From Patiria pectinifera (Eukaryota > Echinodermata > Asteroidea > Valvatida > Asterinidae), in the NCBI GenBank assembly GCA_029964075.1, contig CM057136.1, positions 15,116,381-15,180,380 of the forward strand: a DNA stretch of 64,000 nucleotides, written 5' to 3'. Below the pieces are notes generated by a model, which was not told the origin of the DNA, ran no database searches, and saw only the letters and a program-made list of their open reading frames with translations. Below, piece after piece: positions 11,701 through 26,700 of the stretch. Each line of letters opens with the position of its first letter. The first letter of the stretch is position 1. The translations under genes were made by a program, and so were the position numbers.

Positions 11701-14700
11701 GCCGGAGTCTATAAGCGGATCATCAACAATACATTACCCATTTTGTTGTTGACGGAGCCACACTGCTTCACTGATGCGGATCCACTCCCAATTCAGCTCC
11801 GGAATCACTGCTCCGTTAAGAGCCTGCTGCCTTTTGCTCTCGCATGATTCAAAACTGGCTTCACTGTTAACATCCCGCCTTTTCTTGTGTAAATTGCTGT
11901 GGCATTATCACTCAGTCACTCGGTGTACATAACAGTATACTATTGTTGAAGTGTGCATGCGTTCATGTAGTAGACCATTCTTGAGGTAGGACAACTTCGC
12001 TTCATCTGCCTGGCTGTAGAACTGGGAGTGGTGATTTTTTTCTGCTGCCTCTGGGACAACACATAAACACGTCGCAGTAGCAGTACAGCATCTCTGCTTA
12101 TTAGAGTAATTAGAGTTACACGTACGTGTAGGAGGTCACCACTTTACCGTACTTGTCAGCAACACACGATTGCCTACTCTCTGGAAGAGCAACTGCAGAT
12201 GGTTTACATGTATCATCAGCTCTGTTGCATATCACCTACTTTGTACATCTCCAGTACTACCTTGGAGCCTTCAAGATCTTGACTTACTGGGACAATTTCG
12301 GGATTCAAAGCGCTGGTCAATCTGCAGTTTTGGAATTTTAACTAATACGTCTGGTCAGTGTCATTAACATCTATCAGACGTTGTCAAGAGGGCTCCAGTG
12401 CACACAAATTGGTACCAGCAGAAATTTTTCTGTGGTTGTTCGGTTGTGTGGCTGTGCAGGATCGGAATTTTTTTTAATCGCAACGTCATTATTGATTGCC
12501 ATTGGATTGTACGGCGTCGATCAAACTTGGTGAAAGGTAAGTGTGATAACCAGAGACTTGCAGTTGCAAGGAAATTTTTTATACAATCTATGCCCAGAAA
12601 TTCCTACCTCCAAGCCAGTGTGAGTTATGTTTGTCATGTATCGGTACGGTACAGGTAGTAAGCATACATACTATGTACCCTTACTTTGTGAGCAATCGTT
12701 TGTAGTATTTTATTTTCATCTTCATCTTCATGTGTGCGTGTGTACTGTGCTGAACTGTGTGTGTCGTTTGCGTCAGAAATTTTATGAGTTAATGAAAAAG
12801 TACCAGTATGATAACGTAATGAATTGTTGTGGACTTGGGGAGGAGTTTACTGTGTTGTACTGTATGTACGGTATATTGCAAAGTAATGTATTTTTACAGT
12901 ATGTATGCCATTTTGATTGTGGTGATGCTTTAAACATGTGAATCAAACAGCATTACCATACCCCTACTAATACTGGTACAATCCACTCTCATTAGATACA
13001 AACTCAACCGGTCCTAGCCATCAGAAAGTATATCCCGTCCCATTCTTTCGGTACATTTATTTGTACAGTCGGGACCCAGGCTTTATGTTTGCTATGTTCG
13101 CTATAACCAGAATTTGCATTAATTAACAGTGTTTGTATTAAGAGTCGGCTGTATACTTGTAGATTATTGTATGCATGTACTTTGAATAGCCCATTTACAG
13201 GGGCAAACATATTTATGTAACCTGTGGTTTTTATGGCATTTTAATGAACAAACGTTTGTACCGTACAACATACTGTACAACGTTGGAGTCGAGTCCATCA
13301 CAAGTTCTTTCACAAGTCCAGTCATAAGTGCAGTCATAAGCCCTTTCGTAAGTCCAGTCACAAAATGGGATGAACAATGACAAAGGAATGCCTCTGTAAC
13401 AGTTCATCTGAATAGCTAGTGACTTGACTTAAGACTGAAGGACTTGTGATGGACTTGTGATGGACTTGTGATGGACTTGTGATGGACTTGTGATGGACTC
13501 TTGCAGGGACTTGTGATGGACTCGAATAGAACACTGCAACATACCAGATCATCTAAAAAAAAAGTTTGATCTTCGCCACCAGACAATTTGTGGCAATGGA
13601 TAAGTCCATACTGACACAGACAACATGTACAATGTACTGCACGTGTACATGTTGCTGATTCCTCACTGAGAAACCGACTTACAAAAAATATTAGGCATTG
13701 ATTTGCTTCACGGCTGGGTGCACAAGTCAAAGGCAACAATGGCTCAAACTGTCACGCCTTATGGTGTGTGTTTACTGAAAAAGCACTGAGGCATGTACGC
13801 GTTTCACACATTGCATGAGCCATTGTCAAATGCTTGGTTCACATCAGTGTTGCAAAATGTCAAGTGTGACAATTGATACTCAGTTGGAGATCTAAAAAAA
13901 ATAAGGTGATTGATTTTTACTTAACATTACAATGTACTGGTACATTGTTCAGAAAATGTTCTCCTTTATATCTTGTGCATGTGTAGGGTATCCCATCTTT
14001 AAGGATTCTCAAACTGTCTTCATTAATTACATATTACAAGGTTGCAATACTTTTGACAAACCCTAGGCCTGTCTAACATTTTCGACCCTGAAAATATGAG
14101 TATCTACTAACAGGTTTTGAATGTATCGGTAGAGCCCACCCACAGTGTCACTGTGCATTGAGCACCACAAATTAAATGAAGAATTTTAAGTCACAAATTC
14201 AATTTCATCGGCATTGAGTCCTTGAGGCAGGATTTTCCACTTGATTAGCTGGAGCGTTACAATCCTTGCCATCGTGTTGCACTCTGACTATTTCATCATC
14301 TGAAGCTCTATCTTTATGTCATCTACATCTGAAAAAAAATCTGACATGGCACATCTCTTTTTAACAAAAATTAATCTATGGACTTCTTCAGTGTTATTTT
14401 TGATATCGTCATACCACAACCACATTATATTTACTGTCAAGCTTTGATAATATTTCAGCCAATGTTTTGCTTACATTTTGACACCAATTTGTTTGACAAT
14501 TTGTAAAATGTCACATTTTCAAACATGGTACTTAATTAAAATTTCAATAAATCTGTCACTGCTTGGTAGAAAAAAAATTGATGGGGGGACACCTGACATT
14601 ACCCCTGCTCTATTAAACACTGAGAAAACATACATGTAGGGTTGGATAGTTCAGTTGGTAGAGCATCGGTCCCACCAGAACGGTAACCTGAAGGTTGCAG

Positions 14701-17700
14701 GTTCAAAACCCGCTGCGGTCAATTTCTTTGTGATCAACTTAAAAAACAAATGTAATAAGTTATTTATTTTAAGTTGCAAAGTTCTCATGAAATCTTTTTT
14801 ACTCTATAGGACTACATGTAGACGGTCACTACATAAAATGCTGTGCTTTCATTTTTTCCAACTGCAAAGTGCTCAGACAGAGCTGTCACATAAAGTTTGG
14901 ATGCTGCATGTTGCAATTCCTTGGTGAATCGTTGAAAAATAAATGTTTTGACCAAAAAATGTCAAAGGGTCCCTTGGGCCTCGCTTCTGTCAATGTTTGC
15001 TATATGGAACTCCCAGTGAGGCGTTGATTCATGTACCGGTACAGTGCACACAGTGAGAAAAAAAAACGTAGATTATTTTCAAATTAAATAGAAACAAACA
15101 TGTACCCTTCAATCAAATGTCATTTCTTTGTAAATTATTTATACGTAGAGATACCGGTAACTGTCACTCAGTCTGGCTGTTTTAAGAATCAAATTTAATT
15201 TACAACTCATTTTTTGACATTGTTTCTTATCTCGTGATCATTAACACACTATCAGAACCACAAGTTACTCCAGTTAAACAGAGCATGACACATCAGCTCA
15301 CAACAACTTATTCATGTGTACACAACTTCACGCAATATATCCATTCCCCCTGCAATTTTTGTCGTCCTAGTCAAACAATTCCGCTGTCACTTAACATCCC
15401 TATATCATATCCATATAAAGCAAGAGTCCCATACCATACAGATTGCACACACACACACACACACGTAGGCCCATTGACACATGGCCAAAGCATGCACCCT
15501 TAGCAGGTTTTAATGGGAAGATCCTTTTCAATAGAGCCGTGTGGTTGTATTTTTAACCTTCGCTGCGCCGTTCTTTTAGTCGGGACAAATTTATCTGATG
15601 AGGGTATTTTTTGTGCGTGTCTGTGATGCAGCTGATTCAGCTTGGGGGAATTTATAAGTATTGACGTAGATTATGCGCGTATCAATTGAATGAGTGATAC
15701 TGGCATTATATATATTGCTTGGGGGGGGGGAGTGAAAAACATGTTATTTGTTAAATACATTCAAAAATGGAATTTTGATTCAGCGAGCATGTACAAGTAC
15801 AACACTTACCGGTAATTGTATGCATGTAGGGAGATGCAGTTCTTTCAGTTGTATATTTTTTACCCATTTAAAGGAAATAGGGCCTAACATTTTACAAACA
15901 TAAAAAACCAAAAAACTACCAAAATTATTATGAAATACCGTACTTGTCTGTATAGTGAGTATTACATGTTCATGTACCGGTACTCCCAAGCATCCTGTGA
16001 AATGCACATCTGGTGTACCGGTACTATTATTTTCAATAAAACTGAATTTTTTGTATTTAACTCCAACAATGATCGGCCGATTTACCAAATTAAATTAGTC
16101 CACATTTTGTTTGCAATCCGTTAAACACAACCGTGAACGGGTGCTAAACAGCTTCATGTAGTCTGGTACTCTGGTTCCGTGACCTGACAATTTCCAACAT
16201 CTATATTGTGTTCTATTACGCGATCACAAAACTTTAAACTGGTCAGTGTATAAAAATGTTTGCTATAAAATACTAACCCCCAAATCCATCCATTTCTGAA
16301 AATAACAGCAAAAGCAAATGCTGTATACATGGGTAAGCATTACATTCACTGTGTGGACTTCCAAACAAAAGATGTCCACATAATGCAGGTTGTGTTGACG
16401 TTATGTGGACTAAGCCGTGTCCACATAACGTTTTGCCCTCTCTGGAAAACAGGTTTAGAGGCATTTTTGGGTTAGGTTTATCCGTGGCAAAATGAAGAGA
16501 AACACTAAAGGGAATCATAGAAAAAAATTGGGTTGAAAGAGTTTTCACAGTTAAAGTAAAGTTATTTTTTGTACCGAGTTTTCTTAACTACATGAAAACA
16601 AAGGAATGTCCACATAGCGTATGTAAAACAAACACGTGTGTACCTGTACATGTAAGTTTAAATATTCATGTACTGTACATAAATTAATCCAGTATTAAGT
16701 ACAGTACGTAAGAAATAAACACTGTACATGTACTTTAAGGGGGTATGCCCAACTCTGATCCATGTATTTTTGTTTCTTTGATGCCATTCTAAAAAGAAAA
16801 GAAAAGGAGCATAGGTTAAACTAAAAACAACGTTCATTCCTAGATGGTTCACAAATTTGAATTTCTTTCCCAGAGAACCGGTAGCAAAGGTTGAATTCAG
16901 GTCTCATTAACTTTAATTTACTTAAATTAAGGGGAAAAATGCTCAAAAAAGTGCAATAAAACAGCAGACAAAAAGTCTCCTTATACATGTTTTTTTCATT
17001 TGCATAGGGCCTATGTCTTTTGCAATGAAAGGCATCTGAGTTGAGCAAATTTTATTTTCTACTGACCATGGATCAGCTACGTGTAGAATTTATACACAAA
17101 AGTGGCCCCCCGGATGAAAATGATACAAGTCACAGCAATTATATTCATAATGATAAGTGGCAAAGCAGGTCAGTCTACTTTATCGTGATTAATTCCATAT
17201 GGAAAGGAAGCGATATGCTGGGAATTAATTAAGCATGATCCGTCCCATCATCCTGAGGTTGAAGTATTACTTGGAGTCTTGGACCCATTCCCACGAGGCA
17301 TTCAGCCGGCTCCGATATGATAATTGTCATCTTGCAACCTGTGACATTTTAGATCTTGTTTTGAGTAATCGACGCCTGAAATGGGATATATTAGAAAAAT
17401 CATGACAAAATCGATATTGATTGTTTTGTATTTTTGAGTAGCCAATGTATCCAAGATTCCAACTTCGTATTTTTGTTAGGGAAAAAATACTCACAAAAGT
17501 GGAAAAACAGAAGAATGTTTTTCTCTGCCGTTGGTGGCGCAATGCATGTCTTTTTTTCTAAAGCCATTTTCCTCGAAATGAGGGTAGCGAAACTTGGCAG
17601 GACACTGTTCAAGTTCCTGCTTCATACATGTATCTTTGTAATAAATTAAGCTACAGAAATAAATTTGGCATCATTGGTAAGCCAATGATTTGCACTTTAA

Positions 17701-20700
17701 CATGATGTACATAACGTGAAAAGTCAAAGGTGGGGGTTATTCCTCATTATGCTATGGCAGGTCACATATTTCCCTACCAGCATATTAGTAACTGCACATT
17801 AATCATGGAGTTTTCGTAAGATCAAGACTTGATAAATTGATCAAATGACCGGACCCTCACCTGCTGCCAGTGTATTAACCCACATGCATTAAAGATAAAT
17901 TGTGAAATCTGATAATTCCTCATAATTTTCAGAGTGTCATTACATTTCTTGAATGTAAAAATTAAAAAACCAAGCAAAATTTTAATAAGCAGCAAACAAT
18001 ACAACCTTGACCATTTTTTTGCACATCACTAATTGACATGAACAAATGCTGTTACTGCTACGGTAGTGCTGACATTTAAAAAGAAATTTAATCATTTTGA
18101 AATCGTATCCAGTTATTTTCATTCCAAAGTTGGAATGGAAACACCCCGAAAGAAAACATCCCAAAAAGAAATCTGAAGAGAGGACTTGGAGTAGAATTTC
18201 AAGGTCGTTGACCCCTTGACCTCCAGCCCAAGGCCCTGGACCAGAATTCCAGGGATTTCATTCATGCCAAGCAAGCAGCCCTCAGGCGTGCTGCTTGGGA
18301 TGTCCGTGTGTTGTTTATGGACTTGTAGTACTACTAATGATCTGGCAGAAAAATTTGCAAAGCCTCCAAGAGCAAAATATTTTTCTGAAGGGATTATTTT
18401 TAAAAGCAAAAGTATTTGGTTTCTAAGGGATTATTTTTCAAAGCAAAAGTATTTGGTTTCTACATGTACTTCTAAGGCATATTTATTTTTGGTAATCAAA
18501 TTTTTCAATGATTTTTATTTTAAAAAATAATGTGTTGTTGAGTGTACACACATGTTTATGGTGTAAATTGAGGACACACATGTGGAGCATCCTTGTGTAA
18601 TTGAGGACAGGAGTCCAGTCAAGGACATATTCGATTATAAAACCTGTACAAAATGAATGGGAGCTGTTGTGAACAAAGTTGGAGTATGAACAAAAGAGGA
18701 ACAATAATCCTCGATTTCCACCATATTTAACAAAACTGGGTCCACATGTACAAATGTACGTTTATCAAATCCAATTTCCATTTTCTTTTGACATTTGAAC
18801 AAGATTTTCTGAGCACAAATTGAGTGAAACTGAGTCAATTTCTTGTACGGTTTCCGTGCTGAAGTTAGAAGCACTTGAAGATATAAATTCATTTCTCTGT
18901 TATTGAGTTGTTTTGTTGATTTGGAATTTGAGAGCACTCAATTTCATGTTTGTTGCATCCAGAAAACCAGCTTTGTTCTTCAAGATTTAAATTTATTTTA
19001 TTTTTCATCTTGCAGATCAACCCGGGCAGCAAGGCGTCAGTTGCACAGATCAGCGTTGGTGACACAGTGGAGAGCATCAATGGCCAACCAACAAACAAGC
19101 TAGACCAGAATGATGCTCAGAACCTCATACGCAGTGCAACCTCACGACTTGAATTAGCTCTTTCAAGGTGAGTTGGTTCTCTAAACTGGGCCCAACTTCA
19201 TGGCGCTGCTAACCACAGGATTCCAGGCTAATGATCACCATTCTGTGCTGACCCTGCTAGCAGGAAAATTCTGCGCTAACCCTGTACGCACAGAATCCTT
19301 AGTTACAACATTTGTGAACATAAAAAACTACCAAATTAGTGTACAGTACATGTACGTAGGATGAATGCAGAATAAAGTAAAGCTGTGAACAATGCAATAA
19401 TGAATCAATTAACCTTCAATTAATTAATCAATCAATCTTCCAGCTAATCAATATTGTGAAACATGCGACTAATTGTTTTACGTTCTGATTTGTTTACAGA
19501 CCACCTCCGTTAAATGGTCCAGTAATCAACAATAACAACAACAACATGTCAGCGCAGACTAGTTCCAGTGTTTCAGGTGAGATGCAGGAAGATGACCGTA
19601 TGTCAAACTGAAAACATATTTTGATACAAATATGTTTTTTTCTGTAGATTTTTCGTCCTCTAATGCCTTGTTTTTTAAGTTCGTCCATAATTCTGCATAA
19701 ATATGTTTTCCTGTTATTTTATAGAAGGCCATTCAGGGAACCCAAGTTACATGTAGTAACATTGTTCTCTTTATGTTGTCATGTTGTTTCACTTCCTTTT
19801 TACACACTTGTATGTATTTTAATTTAAATTAATTCCATTTATTCTTAGTAAGATTCTGACAAATAAATACAACTCTGTATTTTACATGTACATCATAAAG
19901 TTTAGTAAAAACATCTGGCCACAAAATGTAGAAATATGTGTAGTGTTTATTGTGTTTGTTCTTTATTTCATATTGATCAAACCATTTGAGTTTTTATTTG
20001 CAGATCAAACCAGATTATCCAGTCTGTTTCAGGTGACTTTCTTTTTGTGGAACCTGTTCTCGTATTTTGAATAGAAAGCTGGGTATCTTAAACAGGTGCA
20101 AAGCAGGAATTGGAAAATAATGTTTTTAACTGCAAAGCTTCTTCTAGGTACTAACTTGATAGTTTCCAAACAGGCCAGCAGAACGTTAGCAACTTTGCGG
20201 TCGATGACGAGACCGTCTCTGTGGATGGCGTCACCTTCCACGGTTTCTCCCCTAGCAACGTGTCGGTGACCCGCACCACTACGACAAAGGTCACAAAGAC
20301 CACGCGCAGCCGGTCCCCGTCTCCCGTCCGTGGACGGAGTAGCTCATCTGAGAATCTTACGGTGTATCCCGGCAAGCAGGTTACGATGCGCTACGACTCA
20401 GAGCCCGAGGGCGACGCTCCGCCGGTGAAGTTCATGTCAGGGGTCATTTGGACACCACCAGGGAGCAAAGGTCAGTCGGCATGACCTCTGCATGACCTTT
20501 GACTTTTTGAATTGGCATAATGCCAAAATTATTGCCAAAAAAACAGCAGCTGTTGTAAAGTCAAATTAGATAATATCTTTTTTTAAATTTTATCAACTAT
20601 ATTTGTATTTTTAACTCAAATATGAAATAAAACTAGAATGAAAATTTTCTAGAATGTATGCATTCATGTTAGTTTATTAATCTTTAAGTCCATTATTTCA

Positions 20701-23700
20701 AACATTTTTTTTCAACTAATTGGACGGTTCAATTACATGTCCGAGTTTTTTTCTGTACTCAAAATAAGCTGAGCCATTTTAATCTTGAATGAAGTGGCTG
20801 TTAATATTCAAATTGTATTCAGATTAATTCATTGCATTCATTTGTCATCTCTCATCCCTCCCCTCATTTGCATATATTACAGGGATGCTTCATCCTCATT
20901 CTATTGTGATCCCTGCCCGCTCAAATGGTACGGTCCAGTGCAAAAAAGCATGACATGGACATTCTGTATTCAAGTACAGAATGATCAAGTGAAATAGTTA
21001 CAAGTTTTGCATAATTTGGCTGGTTTGCAAGCCATAAATTTTGACATGAATTGGCATGATTTGCTGAGTTGTTTTAATTTTTTTCTCTTGGTTTTAACTT
21101 TGAATACCTATGATTTTGTTTTCTTTCATAACATTTTTCCCTTTTTTGTTTGCATTTTTCAACTCCCACCATCCAAAACCATCATGATTCTTTCCCAAAT
21201 GTAATCCCTTTCTAACTTTTCCTTTCAACTACCAATATTTTCCTGGATCCGCCTTTTCACTTCATCCTTGATCTTAACCTTTGTATCCATTCTGCCCACT
21301 CTCTGACCTATACTGACTATGACCCTTGAACTATGACCCCTGAACCTCCTGTAGTGAGGAACACTGATTCTGATTACTGCACTTGCGATGAAACTGCCCC
21401 TTCCCCCATCCCGAACCGCACTACCCCTGGTCACTCCACCAAAGAGTGCTCGCATATCACGTCGCGTCCGCCGCGGCCACGGGAACCGGCGACACAGCGA
21501 CGGGAACCAGGCAAACCAAAGCGGCACCGAAGCAGCTTTTTCATACGACCCAGGTCACGAAGCAGTGACGGTATTTTCATTTGTCAATTTATTTTTGAAA
21601 TAATGTTTGAGTGGAACTGTCTTGACATCCTTTACAATAAACAAGGATTTTTCTTCCAAAAAAGTCTAAAAGTCTTTTAGATTGAAATGCAACTCAAACG
21701 AAAAGCTTGATAAAAGTAACATGTACATGTATTTTAAAAACATATTCCGTACATGGACAGTATTGAAAACAACATTAGCCAAACTATCAAGAGACATTTT
21801 TCCCCCACTCAGTAAGTGCTTGAGGATTCCATCGGGAGACATGGGAAGAACTTTGATTGAACACGGATCAATTTTCAGCAAGATGGAAGAGTCCCCGGTG
21901 GGTCCGCCCTGGGTTACATGAATGCGACCTTTGACCTTTATCAAATCCAAGAAACAACCGTAGAAAACACCAGGATTTATCCCCTAATGTGTGCCAGTAG
22001 GCCATGTGTGGCAGACTGGCACAGTTTCTATTATTGCTGCATGCTGTTTGGGTTTTATGTTTCACGGCCATGAGCATGCTGCTGTTGTCATGGTAACTCG
22101 TGTTCGAATTTTATTTTTGGATCGGATTTTGTTTGCCACCATCGATTTTTCACCATTCCTGAATCATTTTTATAATGAATTATTCAGTTCCTGTTTGTAA
22201 TGAAATAATTTTTTTTTGTTAAATATTTTCTTGGTAAAACTGTAGAGTTCAAACGTGAGTTTGTTGTTAAGAAATACCAAAAAGTATTAGCAAATGTTCT
22301 GTTGGAGCAAAAGTTGTTTACCCATGTGTGTGTGAATTGGTTAAAAAAAATGGGACACATTTTTTTTCTTTTTCAAGCAATGAGATAATTGTTATTTATA
22401 CATGAAACTCAATCACACAGCATTTTTTTTTTTAGATCTACATGTACGATCATGACCATAGTACATGTACATGTACATGTACATGTAAAAGCCTGTCTGC
22501 ATTCATGGAATTCATAACATGACTTCTGGGTGTGTAAACGCATTATGGGAAGAATATTTTTATATTTATATCACAGGAAAATGAAAGACAAAAACAAGCT
22601 GTCAATTTTTACTTTTCTTTCCATTTGAACTACCAGAGAGTAATAAAAAAAAGGTATTAAAATTATTGAGCATAAATTACTGTGATCTTGGGTTGCTAGC
22701 AATACCGTAGGCTCACAAACATGAAAATTTATTAGCAAAAGTCTGAATATTGTACAAAGTATTTTGATGTGTTTTTCTTTCTTTGCTGTGATTCTGTCCA
22801 TTTAAGGATTAACATTTTTCTTAGGTGCTCATTTATTGAATGATTATTTGTTCACAGTTTCCAGAAAAGCAGCAACGCCATGGAAACCAGTGAATTTCCA
22901 GCCCCGGTCCAAGGACGACACGGCCAAATATGCCTTTTCTTCGCCCCCTGTCCCTCCCCCTCCCCCTGAGTCAGATACCGAGGATGTGCCCCCTGTGGTA
23001 CCCCCAAAGCCCAAGGTGGTCAAACGCAAGCTGTTTCTGTCGGCCAATCAACCCCGCCCATCACCTGGTAATTTGCATAATTGTGAATGGGACTCTCAGA
23101 TTAACCTCTAATTTGCATGTTTCAGGTCCTGGCAGCCAATGAGTGACTTGACTTTATACCCTTGAGGTCTCATTTGCATATTTTTTTTTTCAATGGGACT
23201 TTAAAGTCCAGATTAAACTCTAATTTGCATGTTTCAGGTCTAGGTGGCCAATGAGAGAGCCTGTCTTGAGGGCTCATTTGCATGGATTCTGTGCCCTGCT
23301 TGATGATTGGACGCAAGTTTATATGATTGTCCAATCAGTGGCAAGCATGATGACAAGTTCTTTTGCATGGTGCTTGTTTGAATGTCCTCGTGAAGCACTG
23401 CATCTTTCTATTGCACCTTGTGCTGATTGTATCACCTTTTGTATTTTGCAGTATTTTACATTTTACTATTTGAAAGTTTATTGCAATGTGCTTGTTCATG
23501 TACATGTATGTGTTACTTTATTTTTTCCTCCACAGTTCTGTTGATTTATGTACATGTATGTTTGTCCAATTTTTGTTCTCCATAGACTTTTAGTACAGTG
23601 TAATTCTCGTAATAGCAACATTTCTAAATTGGATTTGTACATGCACCAAATATTGTCCCTTGTACTATACTGTACATGCAAATAAAAAACATACAAAGTA

Positions 23701-26700
23701 ATTTGCTAATTTTGACAAAATTTTTATAGCAAGTTACATTTCCTCAAACCCGCTTATATTACGACACTGTAGGCCATGGTACGTGTACTTCTACATTACG
23801 AATACCTTTCATATGTAACCATATTGCACTTGATCATAATTTATGAGCGCAAATAATTTGTAAGCCTTTTAGAATTCGTCCCTCCCAAAATGTTTAAGTG
23901 CTTTTGAAAGCATTGGTCGGGACTGCATTAGGACAGGTATATACATTTTCCCCATCTGAACAAGCAGCAATTTCGTCCTTGGGCATTCGTTCCAATTAAA
24001 TTTCTCTTCCTCTTATTGACAGACGCACGCATGCCAAACATTTTCCTGAGTTGTAAACCTTTTTGGCATGTGCCAGTGCAAAGGATAATTCTAGGATTTT
24101 TTTGTAGAGTTACATGTGCATTCCAAGTGTGTAATTTATTGCATTTGGAGTGTCTTTTATTTACGTCTTTTATTTACACCTTCCAATGGCCTTTGCTAAG
24201 AAGGCATTGGCGACCAGTAACCTATGGCCTTCATATGGTTATGTAGTATTTCACTGGTAGTCGTCAACTGTTAGTAGTCTGTGTACATTTCATGCACTTT
24301 GAATTCAGCGAACAAATTTCATTCATCTATTGATGGGACAGGCCTGATTAGCTTCATATTGTAAATGAGATTAACAGCTGTTAATTTTGGAGCGTATTTT
24401 CACATGGTAAGAAGACGCCCATCTGCATCAAGTGGAAAGAAAAAAGAAGGCGCTGCAATTTACATGTACCACAAGCTTGAAACATTCATGCTTAGTGTCA
24501 AAGCTGTTTATTACTAATTGCTTGGTTTTTTTTCCATCACCTGCTGCTGAAATATGATGGTTCACACAGAGGGGGAAAATAACGTACATGAAGTTACAAT
24601 ATTGTTACATATTGTATATTTATTCATGTAGATAGCACATGCTTTTTACTGCCGAGGAACTTTTTGGAAATGTCTGATTTTGAGAATTGTTTTCTTGTTT
24701 CACTTGCAACTCTCTACAAAATGTCTCCCAGAAAAAAATTGAAACGAAACATATTTTTCTATTTTAGGAAAAATATAAAAAATTTGGCAGTGACATCATT
24801 TTCAGTAGCCATCTGAGCAACCTGAAGGGATTTGTTACATGCACAGTACAACCTTTTATCAAATTTAATGGTGTTTGAGTTACTGTTGATGAGCCCTTAC
24901 ACATACAGGGTGAGTAAAAAAAAAATGAAACCCAAATGTCGGGACTATTGTTTTATTGAAGTTCTGTATGTAGCACTTTCAAAATCAAGGATATGAAAGC
25001 CCAATTCATCGGCTTTCTTTTAGTAGAAAAATCATTCAAATCACTCATGTACTTTTCAAGTTACGGAATTTTAAACACAACGACCGTTTCACAAAATAGG
25101 TGTGCGTTCTTTCAGCAAAATGGAAACAATTCACGCACATCCCTATGTGATTTCTTTTTGTTTTGTTGAAAGAACACTGATTTTTTTTGTGATCCTTGGA
25201 CAGAACCTTAAAATGGTGGTTGTGTTTAAAATCCTGTAACTTGAAAAGTACATGTGTGATTTGCATGATTCTTGTACTAAAAGAAAGCTTAAGAATTGGG
25301 CTTTCATATCCTACATTTTGAAAATGCTACATGCAGAGGTCCCAACATTTGGGTTTCAGTGTTTTTTTACTCGCCCTTTACTGCACTTTTGAACAAGTGT
25401 TCATATTTTTATGTGCAAGTTGTGAACACAGTGACATGTGTATTTTTGTTTGTTTGCATCATGTTGAATGTTGTTCCATGTTTCCCCTGATTATGCAGTC
25501 TGTTATTTTTCCCCTCTTTTTGCCTGCCTCTTGTCCACTGCATGCAGAAATCCTTATAAAGTCTGTGACCAATGGTCGTGTGCGTAAGACGTCGCGAGGG
25601 GCTGAGATGTTCCATAAGCGGCAGACCCAGCAGGGTTTAGCCAAAGACACAGGTATTAATCGTACACACCACACCGTCTTGTGCATGTCAGCACTTGCAA
25701 TTAACACAGATTAACACTTCTAATCAGTTAGGAGAAGTAGATCTCAGATGAAACGAGTTCATACTGTCGCTACTGCGTTTCATTTTTAAATAGGGGCTAA
25801 ATTTTCTTCTTCCTTGTCAACTTGAACATTTCACTCACATTGCATGTACCTCATGATGCAAGATCTTTCAGGAGATATCTTGTAGGAATCTGTATATTTA
25901 TAAAGTTAAGAAGTATATCAAGTATGTTAAAAGCATTCTGAAGCCTTGCAAATAAAAACCAGATACATTTATTACCCAGAATTTCCATCAAGGAAAGCTT
26001 GTTTTTCTGCCAAATAATTGCTGCCTTTTTTGGTTTGTGCCACTTGATACGTTTTTGGCAATGTTCGTGGTAGAATATTGACTTTTCCCCTCTTTTTTGT
26101 GAGTGAATAGGATTTGCAGCACCAGTAACGTGTTAATACCGATTGAATCAAAAGTTTAAATTATATGTTTCACTTGTGAACTCACTTTTTGTCTGTTTTT
26201 TTTCCACCAGGTCACACTTCAATTAACCATGGACCATTTACACATTAACCTTTAAGTAGATGTATCAAGCTAACCAGTTTGAATTAAAGTTGCACAAGGT
26301 TGCCTTTTTAACTGTACAATTTATATTTTCTTCCTTTTTGCCATTTGTATTGTCTGTCTACATGTATCTTGTAAACAGCTTCATTGAGCAAGTAGTTGAC
26401 TTGTTGATATTTGGGTCTCTTGTACACAGTTTCAGATCCTCAAACATTTCTCCTGAAAACAAATTTTCCTGTCTGAAAAATCTAAAGTTAATTATACAGT
26501 GTACACCTGTTTCAACATCACCAAACATCAGTGCAGTCCAGTGCTTTGTGTACACTTGTGCATTTGTTTACTAATAGTATTATATGATATAATGTTTTCA
26601 GTCTGAATTAATAACCCATTTCGTAGTACATGTACCTTTAACCCTTTCTCACCAAGCAGATGCTGTTGTCATAGCAACACTGAAACCATCATTCTCATGT

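Larger units (their letters stand above)
2800..19015 (+). other. Intron 1 (16.2 kb), repeat-bearing
   Basis: The intron runs from a GTAAGT donor to a tgcag acceptor. It contains several TIR elements (3514-3875, 4274-4462, 7795-8306, 12977-13153), a tRNA-derived SINE (14641-14760) and 11-bp tandem repeats (13287-13525). It also contains one copy of a dispersed repeat (about 15850-16330) and short GT/AC runs near 11640 and 15450. I saw no convincing coding exon, though a good splice donor sits at 12537. The remaining stretches (about 4500-7790, 8310-12960, 16340-19015) showed nothing recognisable. Confidence 0.7.
23068..25547 (+). other. Intron 6, with octamer cluster and TIR elements
   Basis: The first 220 bp carry five exact ATTTGCAT octamers within a partial tandem duplication (copies about 23084-23180 and 23194-23285). 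Further in are a possible pogo-like TIR pair (23594-23771) and the palindromic element at 24906-25378. The remainder shows nothing recognisable. Confidence 0.6.

Noticed and set aside
14641-14715. Possible tRNA gene
   Set aside because: A and B boxes are present but the acceptor stem does not pair, and the same head with the same tail is repeated elsewhere, as in a SINE.
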